A stretch of 64,000 nt of DNA from Prorocentrum cordatum (GCA_963575745.1 CAUYUJ010008058.1:315001-379000); one strand, 5' to 3'; shown: positions 1-11,760, counted from the first letter of the stretch. Numbers and translations: made by a program. The notes: generated by a model not told the origin, from the sequence alone.

Positions 1-1180
1 TTCGTGACAACGATCTGGCAACCCTGGGCGGCGCCATCTCAAAGAAGCCTTGATGAGGCCAAACACATGGATGCTCTTGCGGTATGTGAAGGAATATCGT
101 GTTTTCGCTCTTCCCTTGATCCAACCGCCCAAGACGGTTCCAAGACGGCGCAATATGGGCTCAAACGGCCTCGGCACGGCCTTAAGCGGGCCCGAAGACA
201 GCCCGAGAGACCTCCAAACCGGGCCCAAAACGGCCCCAAGAGATTTCCAAGATGACCATGCAAGCCCCCAAGAGGATTCCAACACGACCACCACCCAAAG
301 ACGCCCAAGACCGCATCTCCAGCATGCGTCCGCCCAAGAGGCTCAAAAGAATGCCGAAGGACGGCTGGAGGTGGCTCGCAAGCTCTTCAGTAATGAAGGC
401 AACGTCATCGAACTTAAGGCCCTGGTGGTACGACCAGGAGGGGTTTCTGGCCTTCGTTGCGCCGTGATTTGGCCCCAGATGCTTGTCCAGAAAGGGAGGG
501 GAGGGGGGGCGGCCTTCGATCCACTGTGGTTCGGCCATGGTTGCGTGCACTGCGGAGCCAGACTCGGGCATTCCTCTTCTTCTTGTCAGCTCCTCCCTGT
601 GGTCCTCAGGCGGATCAGGAGAAGCGCAAGAAGCGTTGAAGAAGCCTCCAAGCCTCCAGGTTGCTACTGCTGCTCTTCCTCGTCCTCCTACGCGGCGGGC
701 GCCGAGACGGCGAAGAAGTACACCGGCCCTTCCCGACAGGCCTGCCTGAGCCTTTTTGTCAGCTCCTCCCTGTGGTCCTCAGGCGGATCAGGAGGAGCGC
801 AAGAAGCGTTGACAAAGCCTCCAGGCCTCCAGGGTGCTGCTGCTGCTCCTCCTCGTCTCCCCACGCGGCGGGCGCCGAAACGGCGAATAAGTGAACCTTG
901 GCATCGCTCGGACGTGTGCATTTCTCCTTCGGCGAGGACCATCGAGAAGCATCCTTGATCACTTGGCGAAAAAACTACGCACGAAACCCAAAAAAGCACA
1001 GGGAATGGACGTCCGAGCGATGCCCAGAAACTGGCCGTTCCCGGCAGGCCTGCCCGAGCGCAGACCACACGGGCGCCCTGCCTGCCTGCCGAGCGCGGGA
1101 GGCGCGGTTGCGGCGGCGGCAGCGGTGGGCCACCTCGGTGTACGAGCTCTTGGAACTCATGTCCTGTAGACAGTAGCATA
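1..1180. repeat. Low-complexity upstream region with a 173-bp tandem duplication
   Basis: Bases 118-350 carry degenerate AAGACGGCCCCAAGA-type repeats. A unit beginning ttgtcagctcctccctgtgg occurs at 583-755 and again from 756 to about 893 (offset 173). The pair GGCATCGCTCGGACGT at 900-915 and its exact reverse complement at 1009-1024 enclose 93 bases. Long open frames here (for example 50-958 on +) have repeat-derived composition and no recognisable family. Confidence 0.6.
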
Positions 1181-1183
1181 AAT

Positions 1184-2045
1184 TCCTCCTCCTCCTCCTC
1201 CTCCTCCTCCTCCTCCTCCCCTGTCTCCTCCTCCCCTGTCTCCTCCTGATGGTTCCTCCTCCTCCTCCTCCTCCCACTCCACATCCGCCTCCTCCTCCTC
1301 CTCCTCGTCCTCCTCCTCATCCTCGTCCTCCTCCTCCTCGTCCTCCTCGTCGTCGTCGTCGTCCTCCTCCTCCTCCTCCTCCCTCCTCCCCTGCTGCCCG
1401 TCTTCTGCTTCCAGCCTGCAGCTCATGGGCAGTTTGCAATGCGAGGTCCTCAGGCATGGCTAGGAGCCCAAGCGCGCGAGGTGCGCGCGTGGTTCTGGTA
1501 ATGTACAGCGAGACATAGAGACAGAGGCCTAGAGAGAGAGAGAGAGAGAGAGAAAAAAAAAGAAGAATAAGCTAGAGCGCGCAGAGGTCGGCCAGACGGG
1601 CGACGCGCTCGCCATCGCGGGCATGGGCGCCGCGAACCAGGCCTCCGCGCGGGAGATCCGCCGGTGAGGGGGGCCCAGACCTCTGCGCTGCGCCTCCTCC
1701 TCCTCCTCCTCCTCCTCCTCCTCCTCCTCCTCCTCCTCCTCCTCCTGCGCGCCCGCGCGCGCTCCCCCGCGCGAGGAGGTAGGAGGAGGAGGAGGAGGAG
1801 GAGGAGGAGGAGGAGGAGGAGGAGGAGGAGGAGGAGGAGGAGGAGGAGGAGCAGGAGGAGCAGGACGAGGAGGAGGCGGAGGAGTGGAGGATGAGGAGGA
1901 GGAGGAGGATGGAGGAGGAGGAGGAGGAGGAGGAGGAGGAGGACGGAGGAGGGACGAGGAGGACGAGGAGGAGGAGGAGGAGGACAGGAGGAGGAGGGGG
2001 AGGAGGAGGAGGAGGAGGAGGAGGAGGAGGAGGAGGAGGAGGAGC
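1184..2045. repeat. CTC arrays, then CTC-GAG inverted array around MATE exon 1
   Basis: CTC/GTC triplets fill about 1184-1400. After exon 1 a pure CTC array (about 1691-1746) is followed by a short GC-rich spacer and then a long GAG array (about 1783-2044). The two halves are reverse complements and could form a very long hairpin in DNA or in the pre-mRNA. Glu-, Arg- or Leu-rich open frames across them are artefacts of the repeat. Confidence 0.85.
1587..1640 (+). CDS. MATE transporter exon 1 in window (internal exon)
   Basis: 54 bases, 18 full codons, reading VGQTGDALAIAGMGAANQ. This matches the conserved first repeat of MATE proteins, where a VG-x-x-G motif is followed by an alanine-rich segment leading into a membrane helix. 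It is bounded by AG|G at the 5' side (AG at 1585-1586) and by CAG|GC at the 3' side, a GC donor of the type frequent in dinoflagellates. It joins in phase 0 to the exon at 6903. A purine run (GA)n ends about 35 bases upstream, and a CTC array followed by a GAG array starts about 50 bases downstream. An alternative GT donor lies at 1662, but the family match stops at the final glutamine. Confidence 0.72.
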
Positions 2046-2430
2046 AGGAGTAGAGCAATGCTCTGGTACCTATTCCTTTGGGCGAGGTGCTTACAACAGC
2101 GAGCTTCAAAACGGCATTGCGCAATGCTGTTGCGAACCAGGCTGTCTCGTCAAACGGCTTACATCCATTTCAGCTCACGCTTGGATCCAGACCCTTCTTG
2201 TGTGGATAGCGGATCGCCCCACCACGTCGCGACGGTGCCAGCTGGAGCGATGATTCGAGTTGGTTCCAGACCGACAACTGTCAGAGTGTTGAGGTTGAAA
2301 CAAGGTGGACCACGGCGCCGACAGGAGCCTTCGGTATGCCTACATCTGCTGTGAAGTTTGTATTTCGCGATGCTGATAAAAAGGGGCCCTGATCAGCCTT
2401 TGGAAGTTAGTCTCCAGCTCGGGGCTTCAG

Positions 2431-2820
2431 GATGGCTTACACGCGACAGGTAAGGAGGATATACCCCCAGGGGTCACGATGGAAGACGAAGAGGGTGGGC
2501 ATCGAGGGTTTGGGATATACGTGTTGCATGGCGCGCGAGCAGGTAAGAGCGAACAGTCTTAAACTGATTGCTGTTATTGTCGGATTTTCAGTTTTAGAAG
2601 CACATTGTTTCTGCTGATCCCCTCTGCCTGGTGACCATCTTGTTTTTCAGTCAAGGTGCTCCTCCCAAGGCTCGCACCTCGTATCTTACAACGGGGCGTG
2701 TGGAGCCACCAAACAGGACCCCTGGCCCCCGAGTTACAACAGCAACAGCAGCAGCAACACCACTACCACCACCAACAACAACATCAACAACAAATGCTGC
2801 CCCTTGATACTTCATCATAA
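2431..2820 (+). other. Candidate two-exon coding segment with Q/H-rich C-terminus, unrecognised
   Basis: An AG at 2429-2430 is followed by an open segment to 2542 that ends in a consensus donor AG|GTAAGA. A 108-base GT-AG interval with a strong tract (cttgtttttcag) ends at 2650. Joining the two keeps the frame open through VKVLLPRLAPRI into a glutamine/histidine run and a TAA at 2818-2820. I do not recognise the product. It lies inside proposed MATE intron 1 on the same strand, so it is more likely a chance open frame, a decayed exon or a nested gene end than part of the transporter. Confidence 0.25.
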
Positions 2821-2829
2821 GGTATGGAG

Positions 2830-5700
2830 AGGTCGCGCTCTCTCGCGGGGGTATCTCAAAATGTATGTAGGAATCGCGCTCTCGCGTTGGACATCCTTGC
2901 AATGCATTCAGGATTCGTGCCCTCGACGCTGAGGAATCGCGCTCTCGCTCTGGTTTTTCTCGCGATTCACTTGGGAATCGCGCTATTGCTCGAGACCCCC
3001 TCGCGATTGGGGGTCTCGTCGTCGCAGTAAGAAACCCGTTGCGTAGCGAATGGGTCTGTCACGTTGGCGTCGGTCAGCGGTGGCGCAGCGTGGCCAAAAC
3101 TGCGTTTCAATTCCCCTTCCCTCCCACTACAGCAGTTCGGAGAAGGCCAGCCCGTGTAACAATCTACCAGGATGCGGGCCACATCTGGGCGCTCCTGTGC
3201 GACGAGGCTTGATAAGGCGATCCCGCGTGTATGTCGGCGCTGCCCCGTGGCATGAAGCCCCCCCTTCTTCCCCGGGGGGTTTGTACCAATCGCACCGGGT
3301 GCCGGTGAAGGCCCAGAAGCCCCCCCCTTGCCCTTGTCCTCGGGGGTTTCGTACCGGGGGCACCGGGGGCCGTCGACGGCTCGGAGACCCCCCCCCCGTG
3401 GGGGCGGGGTGGGGTGGGGCGGGGGGGCTGTGGGAGTGGGGTGGGGTGGGGCGGGGGGGAAGGCTGTGAGGGTGGGGTGGAGTGGGAGTGTCCTTGTGGG
3501 TGTTGGGTGGTGCGGTTGGTGTGGCGTGGTCCTGTGGTGCTCCAGGAGAGCTCGTGTGGCGCTGTTGGCGTGGCGTGGTGCTGTGGTGCTCCAGGAGATC
3601 TCCAGAGGTCGTCGTCGTCGTCATACGGCCAGCAAAGTCATGGCGCATGTTTTCACATGTGGCACTACGAGCACCAATTTTCAAACATCTTGGGCGACGA
3701 TTGGCAGAATGTGGCCGTGGATCATGAGTAGTGCGCAGATCTCACAGAGCTTTGATTGAATCATCGATTGCTGAATGCGGATCCAATCTAGCACGCTTGG
3801 CATGCACGCGGGTTGCCGCAGACCTTCGGGCAAGCAGAGTGACGAACGAACGCCGCCGCCGCCGTTGTGGTCGTATTTCTTCCCGTCGTCGGATTCGTCG
3901 TCGTCAGAGTCGCCAGAGTCGGCACCGGCATCCGCATCGGCACATGCATCGCCGTCCCAGGCACGTAAAAGGGCTAACTTGACGGAGGGGGGCGCCACTG
4001 TAATAGCGCATAATTACCGTAGTCAGTGTGGGTGAGCCGTCAGCCACTTCCGAGTCGACAACGCTGTTGCCGAAATTGCTTGGCATGTGGCGACGGGAGG
4101 CGGCGCTGGATCCCAGATGGGCCGCCTGCCCCCGACGACGTTCCGAGCCTTCCAGGGGGTGTCGCACCGGCACGCAGCGGTGGTGCCTTGAGGGTGACCC
4201 CGGGGGGTTACGTGCATCCTCGGGGGGGTCGTGCTCCCCGGGGGGTTTCGTACCGGCCCGCGCCAGCGGTGCCGCCAGCTCGAACCCCCCCAGGATGGGC
4301 TTCGCCGGGGGGGGAGATTTCGCTCAGCACCGGGCACCGCCGACATGTACGTCGGTCGGCCCCCCCGCCTGCCAAGTTGTAGCCCGCGGCCGTCTCGAAC
4401 TGCTTGCGTGTATTGGATCGCGAGGTGTGCAGTCCCGCGCCGAAGATCCTGGAGGTGGGACACTTTGGGTACCTCGTCGGCAATGGCCCTAGCGAACAGA
4501 GAACCCCTCTTCGAAATGCTACTCCAGCCTGGAGCCATGTCCGCCCGAACCCCGCTTGCTGCGTCACCGTACGCCGCAGGCGTCCTCCTATTCCGGAGGG
4601 TAACTGGCTTGCTGGCGCCTTCTGGCCCGAAGCCAGATGTGGCGGGAGAGGATGATGCAACAACGCAGGATCATTCTCGCTCCCTGCCAAACTAGCGCAG
4701 GATACATTGGGGGTATCGCAACGGCTGCAATCCCCAAGCCAACGGACCCTCCGCGAGCTCCACTCCACCAGGCCGCAGCAAAGCAGCAAACAAGGTACGG
4801 CTTCCGTGTGTGTTCCCTGAGAAGTCCCAGGCGGTTTTAGGCTGTGCCGACGGTTTCATGGATGACCTAGATCGTTTTATATTGAGAGGGGCAGGAGGTA
4901 CGGGACTGGCGGGTAGATGGGAGGGTGTGTTAGCGAAGGGAGGAAGGGATGACGTACGAGCATGCGGTGGTCCGTCCAGTCAGGCGCCGCCCAGCTGTCC
5001 GACAGATTTCGATTCATGTAGCCAGTCGGCCGATGTTTAAACGGGTTCGACCGCGTGGACATTCGCGCGTCGGCTGCTCGCGCACATTCGCTCGCAGGCG
5101 CCCTCGGTCCCAAGCGGTGTGCCGCGCTTCCGGTTGGCGCGGAAACCACAGTGCAAGGTCGCCACGTCCTCTCGCGCAAGATCCCAGCCGTGTCGTCGAT
5201 CGCTCCGGCCAGCCGGCCAGCCTGCCGCCCGCATGCGTAGCCGTCGCGCGGGGCCATTTGCCATCTGCACAGCCGCAGGCCGGGGGCAAGACCCCCCCCA
5301 GCCCCCGCGTGTGCTCTCCCGCGCGCGCGCGCGCGGGAACACACGCGGGGAAAGGGACAGCGACGGGTACGTATTGTGCAACTGGGCAAGGGGCCATCCC
5401 GAGCGCTGGCACGGGTCCCTCAGGGTCTTGCGGCGCATGGTTTTGCCCCTCGCTGGTTGGCTGGTACGTTCTTCTTCTCGTGCACCTTGCGCGCTCTGGC
5501 CTGATCGTGTTTCGGAGCCTTCGCGCACATTGTCCCCCTCCTGTCCTTCTCTTCCTTCCTGCTTCTCGCTCCCCGTCCCCACGAGTTGTTTTTTTTCGTC
5601 CAGCCATACTTTGGTGAAGGGTCCTCGCTTTGAAGAGACAGCATTGTGTCACTTATTCATTTCTCCACTTCTTCCTCCTGCTCCTCCTTCCTCCTATCCC
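2830..5700. other. Unassigned intronic DNA with small repeated motifs
   Basis: No gene recognised. GGAATCGCGCTCTCGC-like units recur near 2830, 2871, 2932 and 2970. A ggggggtttcgtaccgg motif recurs near 3270, 3350, 4200 and 4235. Bases 3385-3485 are an almost pure G/T-G tract. Bases 5304-5349 form an imperfect hairpin around an alternating CG run (CCCGCGTGTG and CACACGCGGG as outer arms). Confidence 0.5.
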
Positions 5701-5709
5701 TTGCACGCC

Positions 5710-6375
5710 ACTGACGTTTCGTGGCCCCATGGGAGCTCCACCGAAGCCCCCAGTGGCAGGGTTCGCATGCCGTTCCACCTCCTATTTCGGCACACCCCTC
5801 ACACGTTTCGTGGCCCCGTAGGGAGCTCCACCGAAGGGGAAGGGTTCGCATGCGGTTCTACACCAACTTCGGCACGCTGCTCACAGGTGTCGTGGCCCCA
5901 TGGGGAGCTCCAGAAGGGCTCCTGTGGCAGGATTCGCATGCGGTTCCACCCCTACTTCCGGCATGCCTTTCACCCTTCACGCGTTTCGTAGCCCCATAGG
6001 GAGCTCCGCTGAAGGCCCCAATGGCAGGGTTCGCATGCGCTTCCACCTCCATTTCAGCACACCTCTCACACGTTTCGTTGCCCTATTGTGAGCTCCACCA
6101 GGGGCCCCAGTGGCAGGGTTCGCATGTGGTTCTGCCCCCAATTTCGGCACACCTCTCATACGTTTCGTTGACCCATATGGAGCTCCACCGAAGGCCCCAG
6201 TGGCAGGGTTCGCATGCGGTTCGACCTCGATTTCGGCACATCTCTCTCACGTTTCGTGGCCCCATGGGGTGCTTCACAGGAGGCCCCACTGGAAGGGTTC
6301 GAATTTGCGCTTCTACCTCCGGCACATCTCTCACACGCTTCGTGTCCCCATAGGGAGCTCCACCGAAGACGATCC
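5710..6375. repeat. ~89-bp tandem repeat, about 7 degenerate copies
   Basis: The phrase gtttcgtggccccatggg followed by gagctccaccgaagg and ggttcgcatgcggttc recurs about every 83-93 bases (starts near 5718, 5807, 5890, 5980, 6070, 6160, 6247 and 6340). Copies are 80-90 percent alike by eye. Open frames across it shift between copies, so it is a minisatellite and not a protein repeat. Confidence 0.85.
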
Positions 6376-6749
6376 TCACAATTGCGGCACTCACAGCTGC
6401 AAATGGTTGGGTCCTTCGCCATGGCTATGTTTGCAGAGGCGCGTCTCAAGAGGTGTACTCGGTTGTCTCACGACCGCCCCAGCGCGTTGCACTATCGGTG
6501 TGGCGTCCGTTACGAGGGGGAACATTTGATTAATGCCTCGGGTGAAATCGAAATCAGGACGCACCGCTCACGCAACCCGCTGAAGAGCCAACGTGCGCAA
6601 GCCCAGCGCCAGCTCTCTGCACACCAGGGGCCGAAGTTCATACCCCTTTGTAAGGTCGGCTGCCCTCTTCCCCGACCCTCATGCGCCATCCTGCCAGTGC
6701 GCGCTGGGCTGAGAGAAGAGGCGCTGGCAGGAGGAGTAGGAGTGCATAG

Positions 6750-6862
6750 GAGTAGGAGGTAGGAGGAGGAGGAGGAGGAGGAAGGAGGAGGAAGGAGGAG
6801 GAGGAGGAAGGAGGATGAGGAAGAGGAGGAGGAGGAGGCGGAGGAGGAGGAGGAGGACGTGG
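6750..6862. repeat. GGA array just upstream of MATE exon 2
   Basis: Interrupted (GGA)n with GAAGGA variants. It ends 40 bases before the exon 2 acceptor. Confidence 0.85.
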
Positions 6863-6902
6863 CGCAGGGAATTGCGCCGCTTTCGGAAATCCCAAGCCGC
6901 AG

Positions 6903-6997
6903 GTGTACACCACCATCTACTTCCTGTCCAGCTTCCTCCCCGCCCTCGTGACGCCCAAGATCGCCATGGCGGCGTCGCAGGACGGGGCCCTGCGAGA
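6903..6997 (+). CDS. MATE transporter exon 2 in window
   Basis: Starts directly after an AG at 6901-6902 and reads VYTTIYFLSSFLPALVTPKI, then a short alanine-rich stretch and DGALRE. A hydrophobic helix ending in a proline-containing turn, followed by an SGD-like loop and a charged helix start, is what follows the exon 1 motif in DinF/EDS5-like MATE proteins. The 3' end is uncertain. A GC donor after 6997 leaves two bases and fits exon 3 in phase. A GT donor after 7010 (phase 0) and a GA donor after 6980 (CAG|GA, phase 0) are alternatives. A GGA array ends about 40 bases upstream of the exon. Confidence 0.75.
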
Positions 6998-7445
6998 GCG
7001 AGCCGCCCGGGTCCCGATCGCGCCTCGGTCCGAGGGTCTGAACGAAAGGGGGGGGATACGGAAACGGGGGGGTTACGAAATCTGCTGCATGCAGCTGGTT
7101 TCGGCCCCGCCGCTGGGCCCATTCCTCGATACATGGGCGCCTCCCGGCGCCGGGAGAATCGGACACGTGAGCTGATTCTCAACCCCCCCCTTTGCTATCC
7201 CCCCCCTTTTCGCCCGGCCCGATCTCCCGCCCCGCCTGCCTTCCGCTCGCCGGTGCCGTTGGTCACCCCCAGGAGCGCGAGGACAACTGCGCCTCGCGCA
7301 CCGCGCGTCGCGGCTCTTGGGTTCGGGGTTCGAGAAGGTGCCCTCCTCCGGGGCAGGGCGGCGGCGCGAGGGCGCGAGCATAAAACCGCGCATTGGCGCA
7401 GGACGCGTCGCGGTGGCCTATAGGTGCTGCAAGCTCTTGCTTGTG

Positions 7446-7635
7446 TTATGTCGGGCCTGTCCCCCTACAGGGAGATTTTCGACGAGAAGAAAAGATACCC
7501 CCAAAATAGTCAAAAAATAGTCCAAAAATAGTCGGGGGACTATTTTTGGTGCATTTTTTGGGGGGGCGGGGTATTTTTGTGGTATATTTTATTTTTCGTC
7601 GAAAATCCCTCTGTAGGGGGACACGCCCGACATAA
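7446..7635. mobile_element. MITE-like foldback element, copy 1
   Basis: About 190 bp bounded by inverted ends: TTATGTCGGGCCTGTCCCCC at the left and its counterpart GGGGGACACGCCCGACATAA at the right. The match continues inward through ACAGGGAGATTTTCGACGA with small gaps. The interior is AT-rich with repeated aaaaatagtc units, unlike the GC-rich flanks. It has no coding capacity. A related right end is found at 63537-63580. Confidence 0.75.
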
Positions 7636-8009
7636 TGCTTGTGGCCGAGGGCGGCGTGAACGTTCACTCTGGCTCCAATGTGCGCGAGTGGAGGGAGGGA
7701 TCACCAGTGTGGCAGGGGTACGCAGGGGTGGGCGAGCAGCCGCGGGAGCACCATTGCTCTCGCGGTGGCTCAAGTCCGCAGGTGCAGGTCCGCAAGTCCG
7801 CAGTCCGCAAGTCTGCATGCCGAACAGCTGTTCTCGACCAGTCTTCTTCTGACAGCGTGCGCCAACATGCCAGAGAAACATGTGATTTCTTCTCCTGAGC
7901 CACGGCGTTCAGCACTCAAGCCAGCTGACAAGTCGCTCGCACTGGCAGCTCGCAGCTGAAGGTCGACGCAGAAGGCGTAAGCTCGGCCCAAGCATCGTTC
8001 GAACAGCAA

Positions 8010-8960
8010 TTGAATGACGCAGGCAAGAGCAACCACCCCGTGACCACCAACATGGTTTCCGGAGTAACTTTCAATGCCGAGACGTTCAACGCCATATTGG
8101 AGGAACAATTGCAACCAATTCAATTGGACATTACAGCTATCAAGGCACAAGGTATCTCGCGGGAGGACCTTAACACAGCAGTGGAAACAGCAGTGCCCTA
8201 CTACAATCACCCATCGACGACACTTCTAAGCGTGTGTCGGCATTTGAAGCACCGTCCCGGCCATCATCTGCAAAATCCGCGGTGACAGGGGATCATTCTA
8301 CGAATGCCAAGCTGCAGAAGCTAGAGATGGATATCGAAGCCATGAAGCAGCAGCGAACGACTCCAGTACACATAAGATCACACAGAACCCACGGCGCCAA
8401 CAACATTATATCTAGGAGGGACATTACGGCCGTCGTCGGCAATCTTCGACACCCTGGAGGCCGCAAACACTTGGATCAACCAAGAACTACTACGTCTGGG
8501 CGCGCCAATGCCTACCAATACCTACGCCAAAGGAGACTGCAACGATATGATGTTCATTGGGTTTTCGAGCATTTGCGACAGAAGCCTTGTGGTTGGTCAA
8601 TGACGCGGCGCCAAGATCAGCAGGAACGGACAACATATTTGGGCTACAAATGATCGCCCACCACTGGTCCGGGCTGCACGCAGCTTTTGTTTTGGCACGA
8701 AGTACTTGCTGATGGGCCTCACGTGCCCCATCTGGGTTTGGGATACAGAACAAGCATACACGATTACAGTGGACGGGGAATTGGCCCTCAGCGTGAAGAG
8801 CGACGGGGACACGGTCATCCGTGAGTGGACGGCGGGGGCATGGACGGAATTTGGAGGAAATTCGCACGAGCGAAAAGTTGATATAATTGACGAAGACGTG
8901 CGACGGGATTGTCCAACGTGCTTCCAAGAATCTGAAAGGCAGCGCAAAGGGTCAGTCCAA
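8010..8960 (+). pseudogene. LINE A ORF1-like remnant
   Basis: Starts with an open segment (8010-8285) followed in another frame by a short coiled-coil-like stretch containing NAKLQKLEMDIEAMKQQ. Near 8430-8600 a shifted frame gives TAVVGNL and KGDCNDMMFIGFSS, resembling the RRM-like core of dinoflagellate LINE ORF1 proteins. Near 8650-8930 another frame gives RAARSFCFGTKYLL and TITVDGELALSVKSDGD, the C-terminal part of the same protein type. In autonomous LINEs ORF1 binds the element RNA. At least three frameshifts separate the pieces. Confidence 0.6.
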
Positions 8961-9263
8961 AGGATCCGCCTAGGACACACGGCGGGCACTAGAAGTCACA
9001 GACAGTGCACGAGCCGCACCGATAAACGTTACTGTTACGTCTTCTGGGTTAGGGGACATGGAGATTACGGGCACAGCTACCGACGTGCCCACTTCAACGG
9101 AACATTTACATCCAATTATGCATTGAGATTTTGTCTTCCGACCCTTATTTTTATTTCCAACAACACACATCGACTTTCCCACGCCAAGCTCCAAACCTCC
9201 ACCTCCCGACCTCCAATCTAAATACCTCGATCCATCTACACCCACAGTTTTTGACGCTACTGC

Positions 9264-10874
9264 GTGCACGAGTCCGGGCACAGCTACCTTCGTACAGCGC
9301 ACAGCGGAGGTGGTGATACCTTGTTCAACGCGGTCTGCCCTTACCTATACTGCAAAGGCGCTGGAGCTACCTACGTGCACAAATTCTTTGACGACTGGTG
9401 CCACCGACAAACATTGAGAACATGCCGACCTACACCGAGCAGGTCATCATCACGCCCCGGTTTCCCAGATTTCAGCATCTCCGACACTGGGTCAGCCTTC
9501 CTGTCTCCATTCTCTCCGATTCCGGCTTCCACTCTCTCCGACTCCGGCTTCGACTCCAGAAGAACATGGTTCAGAACGCCCGGAGTGCCAGGACATTTTC
9601 GACTGCGGCTGGGAGATCGATGCCAGGAGCTGTCCGGCAACCATCCCTCCCACACACCACGCGCTTTTCTCCCTCCAGCCCCGACCTCAATGTCGATTTC
9701 TTCGTCCCTAACCCCCAGCATCTATGAAGACAACATAACATGTTCCACACAAAAGGGAGACTTTGACGTTCGCGACCCTGTTTCGCCAGCCTTGCAGGAC
9801 CAGTTCGGATCCCCACCGCAGGAATCCGTGCGACTACTACGGCAAGACGTTGTTGCGCGACCTCTGACTCCACAAGCAGGCTTCGACGTCACACCCCGAA
9901 CTCCACATTTTGACCTCCAGCCTCCTCCAACATCCGACCTCCGACCTACTTGTCCACCTAGCGCCCCCCAACCTGCCGACCTCCCACCACCACCACCATT
10001 TTCACCTATCACCCCCCCGCGCCCTCCACCAGCTATGGACCTCCAGCTCTTACATACTCGGCATCCCTACCTACAGCCTCCAGCATCCGACCTCCAAGCA
10101 CCACCATCTCCACCATTCGACGTCCGACCTCCGACAGCCCAGCATCGCGACCTCCAGCCTCCAGCATCCGCCCTCCCACCACCACCAGTTCCACCTATCG
10201 ACTTTCCAACTTCACCATCTCAGCGCCCCCACCTCCAGCCTCCAGCATCCGACCTTCCACTTCCATCTAAACCTGTAGGCCTCCGGCCTCCACCTCCCCA
10301 GCACACCAGCCTCTAGCAGCCACCACTACCACCTCCACCGACCGATTTCCAACCTTCGCCATCTCCACGCCCCTACCTCCAGCCTCCAGCTTCCGACCTC
10401 CGACCTCCACCTTCACCTATGGACCTCCAGCTCTCACAACCTCAACATCCCGAGCTACAGCTTCCAGCATCAGACCCAACACCACCACCATCTACACCAT
10501 GCGACCTCCAGCGTCTGACAGCCCAGCATCGCGACCTTCAGCCTCCAGCATCCGACCTCCCACCACCACCACCAGTTCCACCTATCGACTTTTCACCTCC
10601 ACCATCTCAGCGTCCCCACCTCCAGCCTCCAGCATCCGACCCTACACTTCAATCTGCCGGCCTCCAGCCTCCACCAACCCAGCACTCCGACCTCCAGCCA
10701 CCACCATCTGACTTCACACCACCACCACCACCGATCGACCTCCAACTTGCCACTGCCGCCATCGACCAACCCCGCCGACCACTACCGAACAGCAGCAACG
10801 ATGGCACACATGAACAGCAACAACAGCCCAACGAAGAGCAGTGGAGGAGGACGAGGCAAATGCAACACAGTTGA
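9264..10874 (+). repeat. Proline-rich ~84-bp repeat inside LINE A
   Basis: From about 9890 to 10760 the phrase cctccagcctccagcatccg recurs every 77-85 bases. It encodes DLQPPASDLPPPPP-like units in one frame that is open from 9264 to a TAG at 10314 and again from 10419 to 10874. No fold is expected from such a sequence. It separates ORF1 from the endonuclease and may be an expanded linker or an unrelated minisatellite insertion. Confidence 0.65.
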
Positions 10875-10980
10875 CGGCGACGTCCCCATCAGCACACACC
10901 GAAACCACTCACGAGAAAGCGACGACGGCGGCAAACACGACCAGCATACTCCAACATCACATCCATCGTCAACCCAAATA

Positions 10981-11760
10981 TTCACTGTCATACACAAAAA
11001 CATACGAAGTCTCGATATACGTTTTTTTTGCAAGAACTGGACGGCGTATGTTGGGATGTGTTTACGATCAACGAGACTTGGAGAAGGGAATCTCGCGAGA
11101 TGTGGATCACAAAATGCGGGAAACACTTATTCACAGCATCGGGCCATACAGATGCGTCACGTGGTGTCGCATTTCTTCTTCACCGGCGACACGTCCAGCA
11201 GGTCTGATTTTTCGAAGCCATTAACGAGCGAATCGCCTACATCGACATCAACTTCCCAAAACAGCACATCAGAATCTTGACGGCGTACTTCCCTCATCCC
11301 AGTTACGCGGACATACACATACAACGTCTGTACGACAAATTGGAAGCGACCCACGCCGACGCCATTCAATCCAAGCGGACATGTTTTATTGCTGGAGATT
11401 TTGATGCGCAAGTGAGCAGGCAGCCTGCTAATATTCATGATGACGTAGACGACGACGAACGAGCAGATCACGTGAGCCAGAGAAATATTGTTGGCAAATT
11501 TGGCTTGGGCTTGTTCAGCCCAAGAGGGATATGGCTCTGTGCATGGTCTAACTCGCGGAAGCTCTTCATTGCAAACACCAAACATTTTCTTCTACAAGCA
11601 CTATCACATCTGGTTCACCTACACAACCAGTGGCAAACACCCGACACAGACACACATTGATGATAGACAGAGCACGAGGCCACCAAGTGGTCGACTCGTA
11701 CGCCTCCAACGTCCCAGATTTCGGATCCGACCACCAAGCTGTGCACGTCAAGATGGACCT
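10981..11760 (+). pseudogene. LINE A endonuclease (EEP fold) remnant
   Basis: The fold that nicks target DNA in most LINEs is visible. TVIHKNIRSL begins it; after a one-base shift in a run of eight T (11022-11029) it continues WDVFTINETWRRESREMW, with NETW as the metal-binding Glu motif. Then RILTAYFPHPSYAD, GDFDA (catalytic Asp, about 11394) and finally GSDHQAVHV (about 11724), whose SDH is the terminal catalytic His motif. An in-frame TGA lies at 11205-11207. Catalytic residues survive although the frame does not. Confidence 0.75.

Noticed and set aside
50-958. 302-residue + open frame
   Set aside because: Crosses a tandem duplication and degenerate repeats; composition follows the repeats and no domain is visible.
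1100-1169. AAVGHLGVRALG, resembling the MATE VG-x-LG motif
   Set aside because: The motif is already supplied by exon 1 at 1587; no fitting splice boundaries or continuation.
1157-2354. Glu-, Arg-, Leu- and Ser-rich open frames
   Set aside because: Translations of CTC/GAG arrays.
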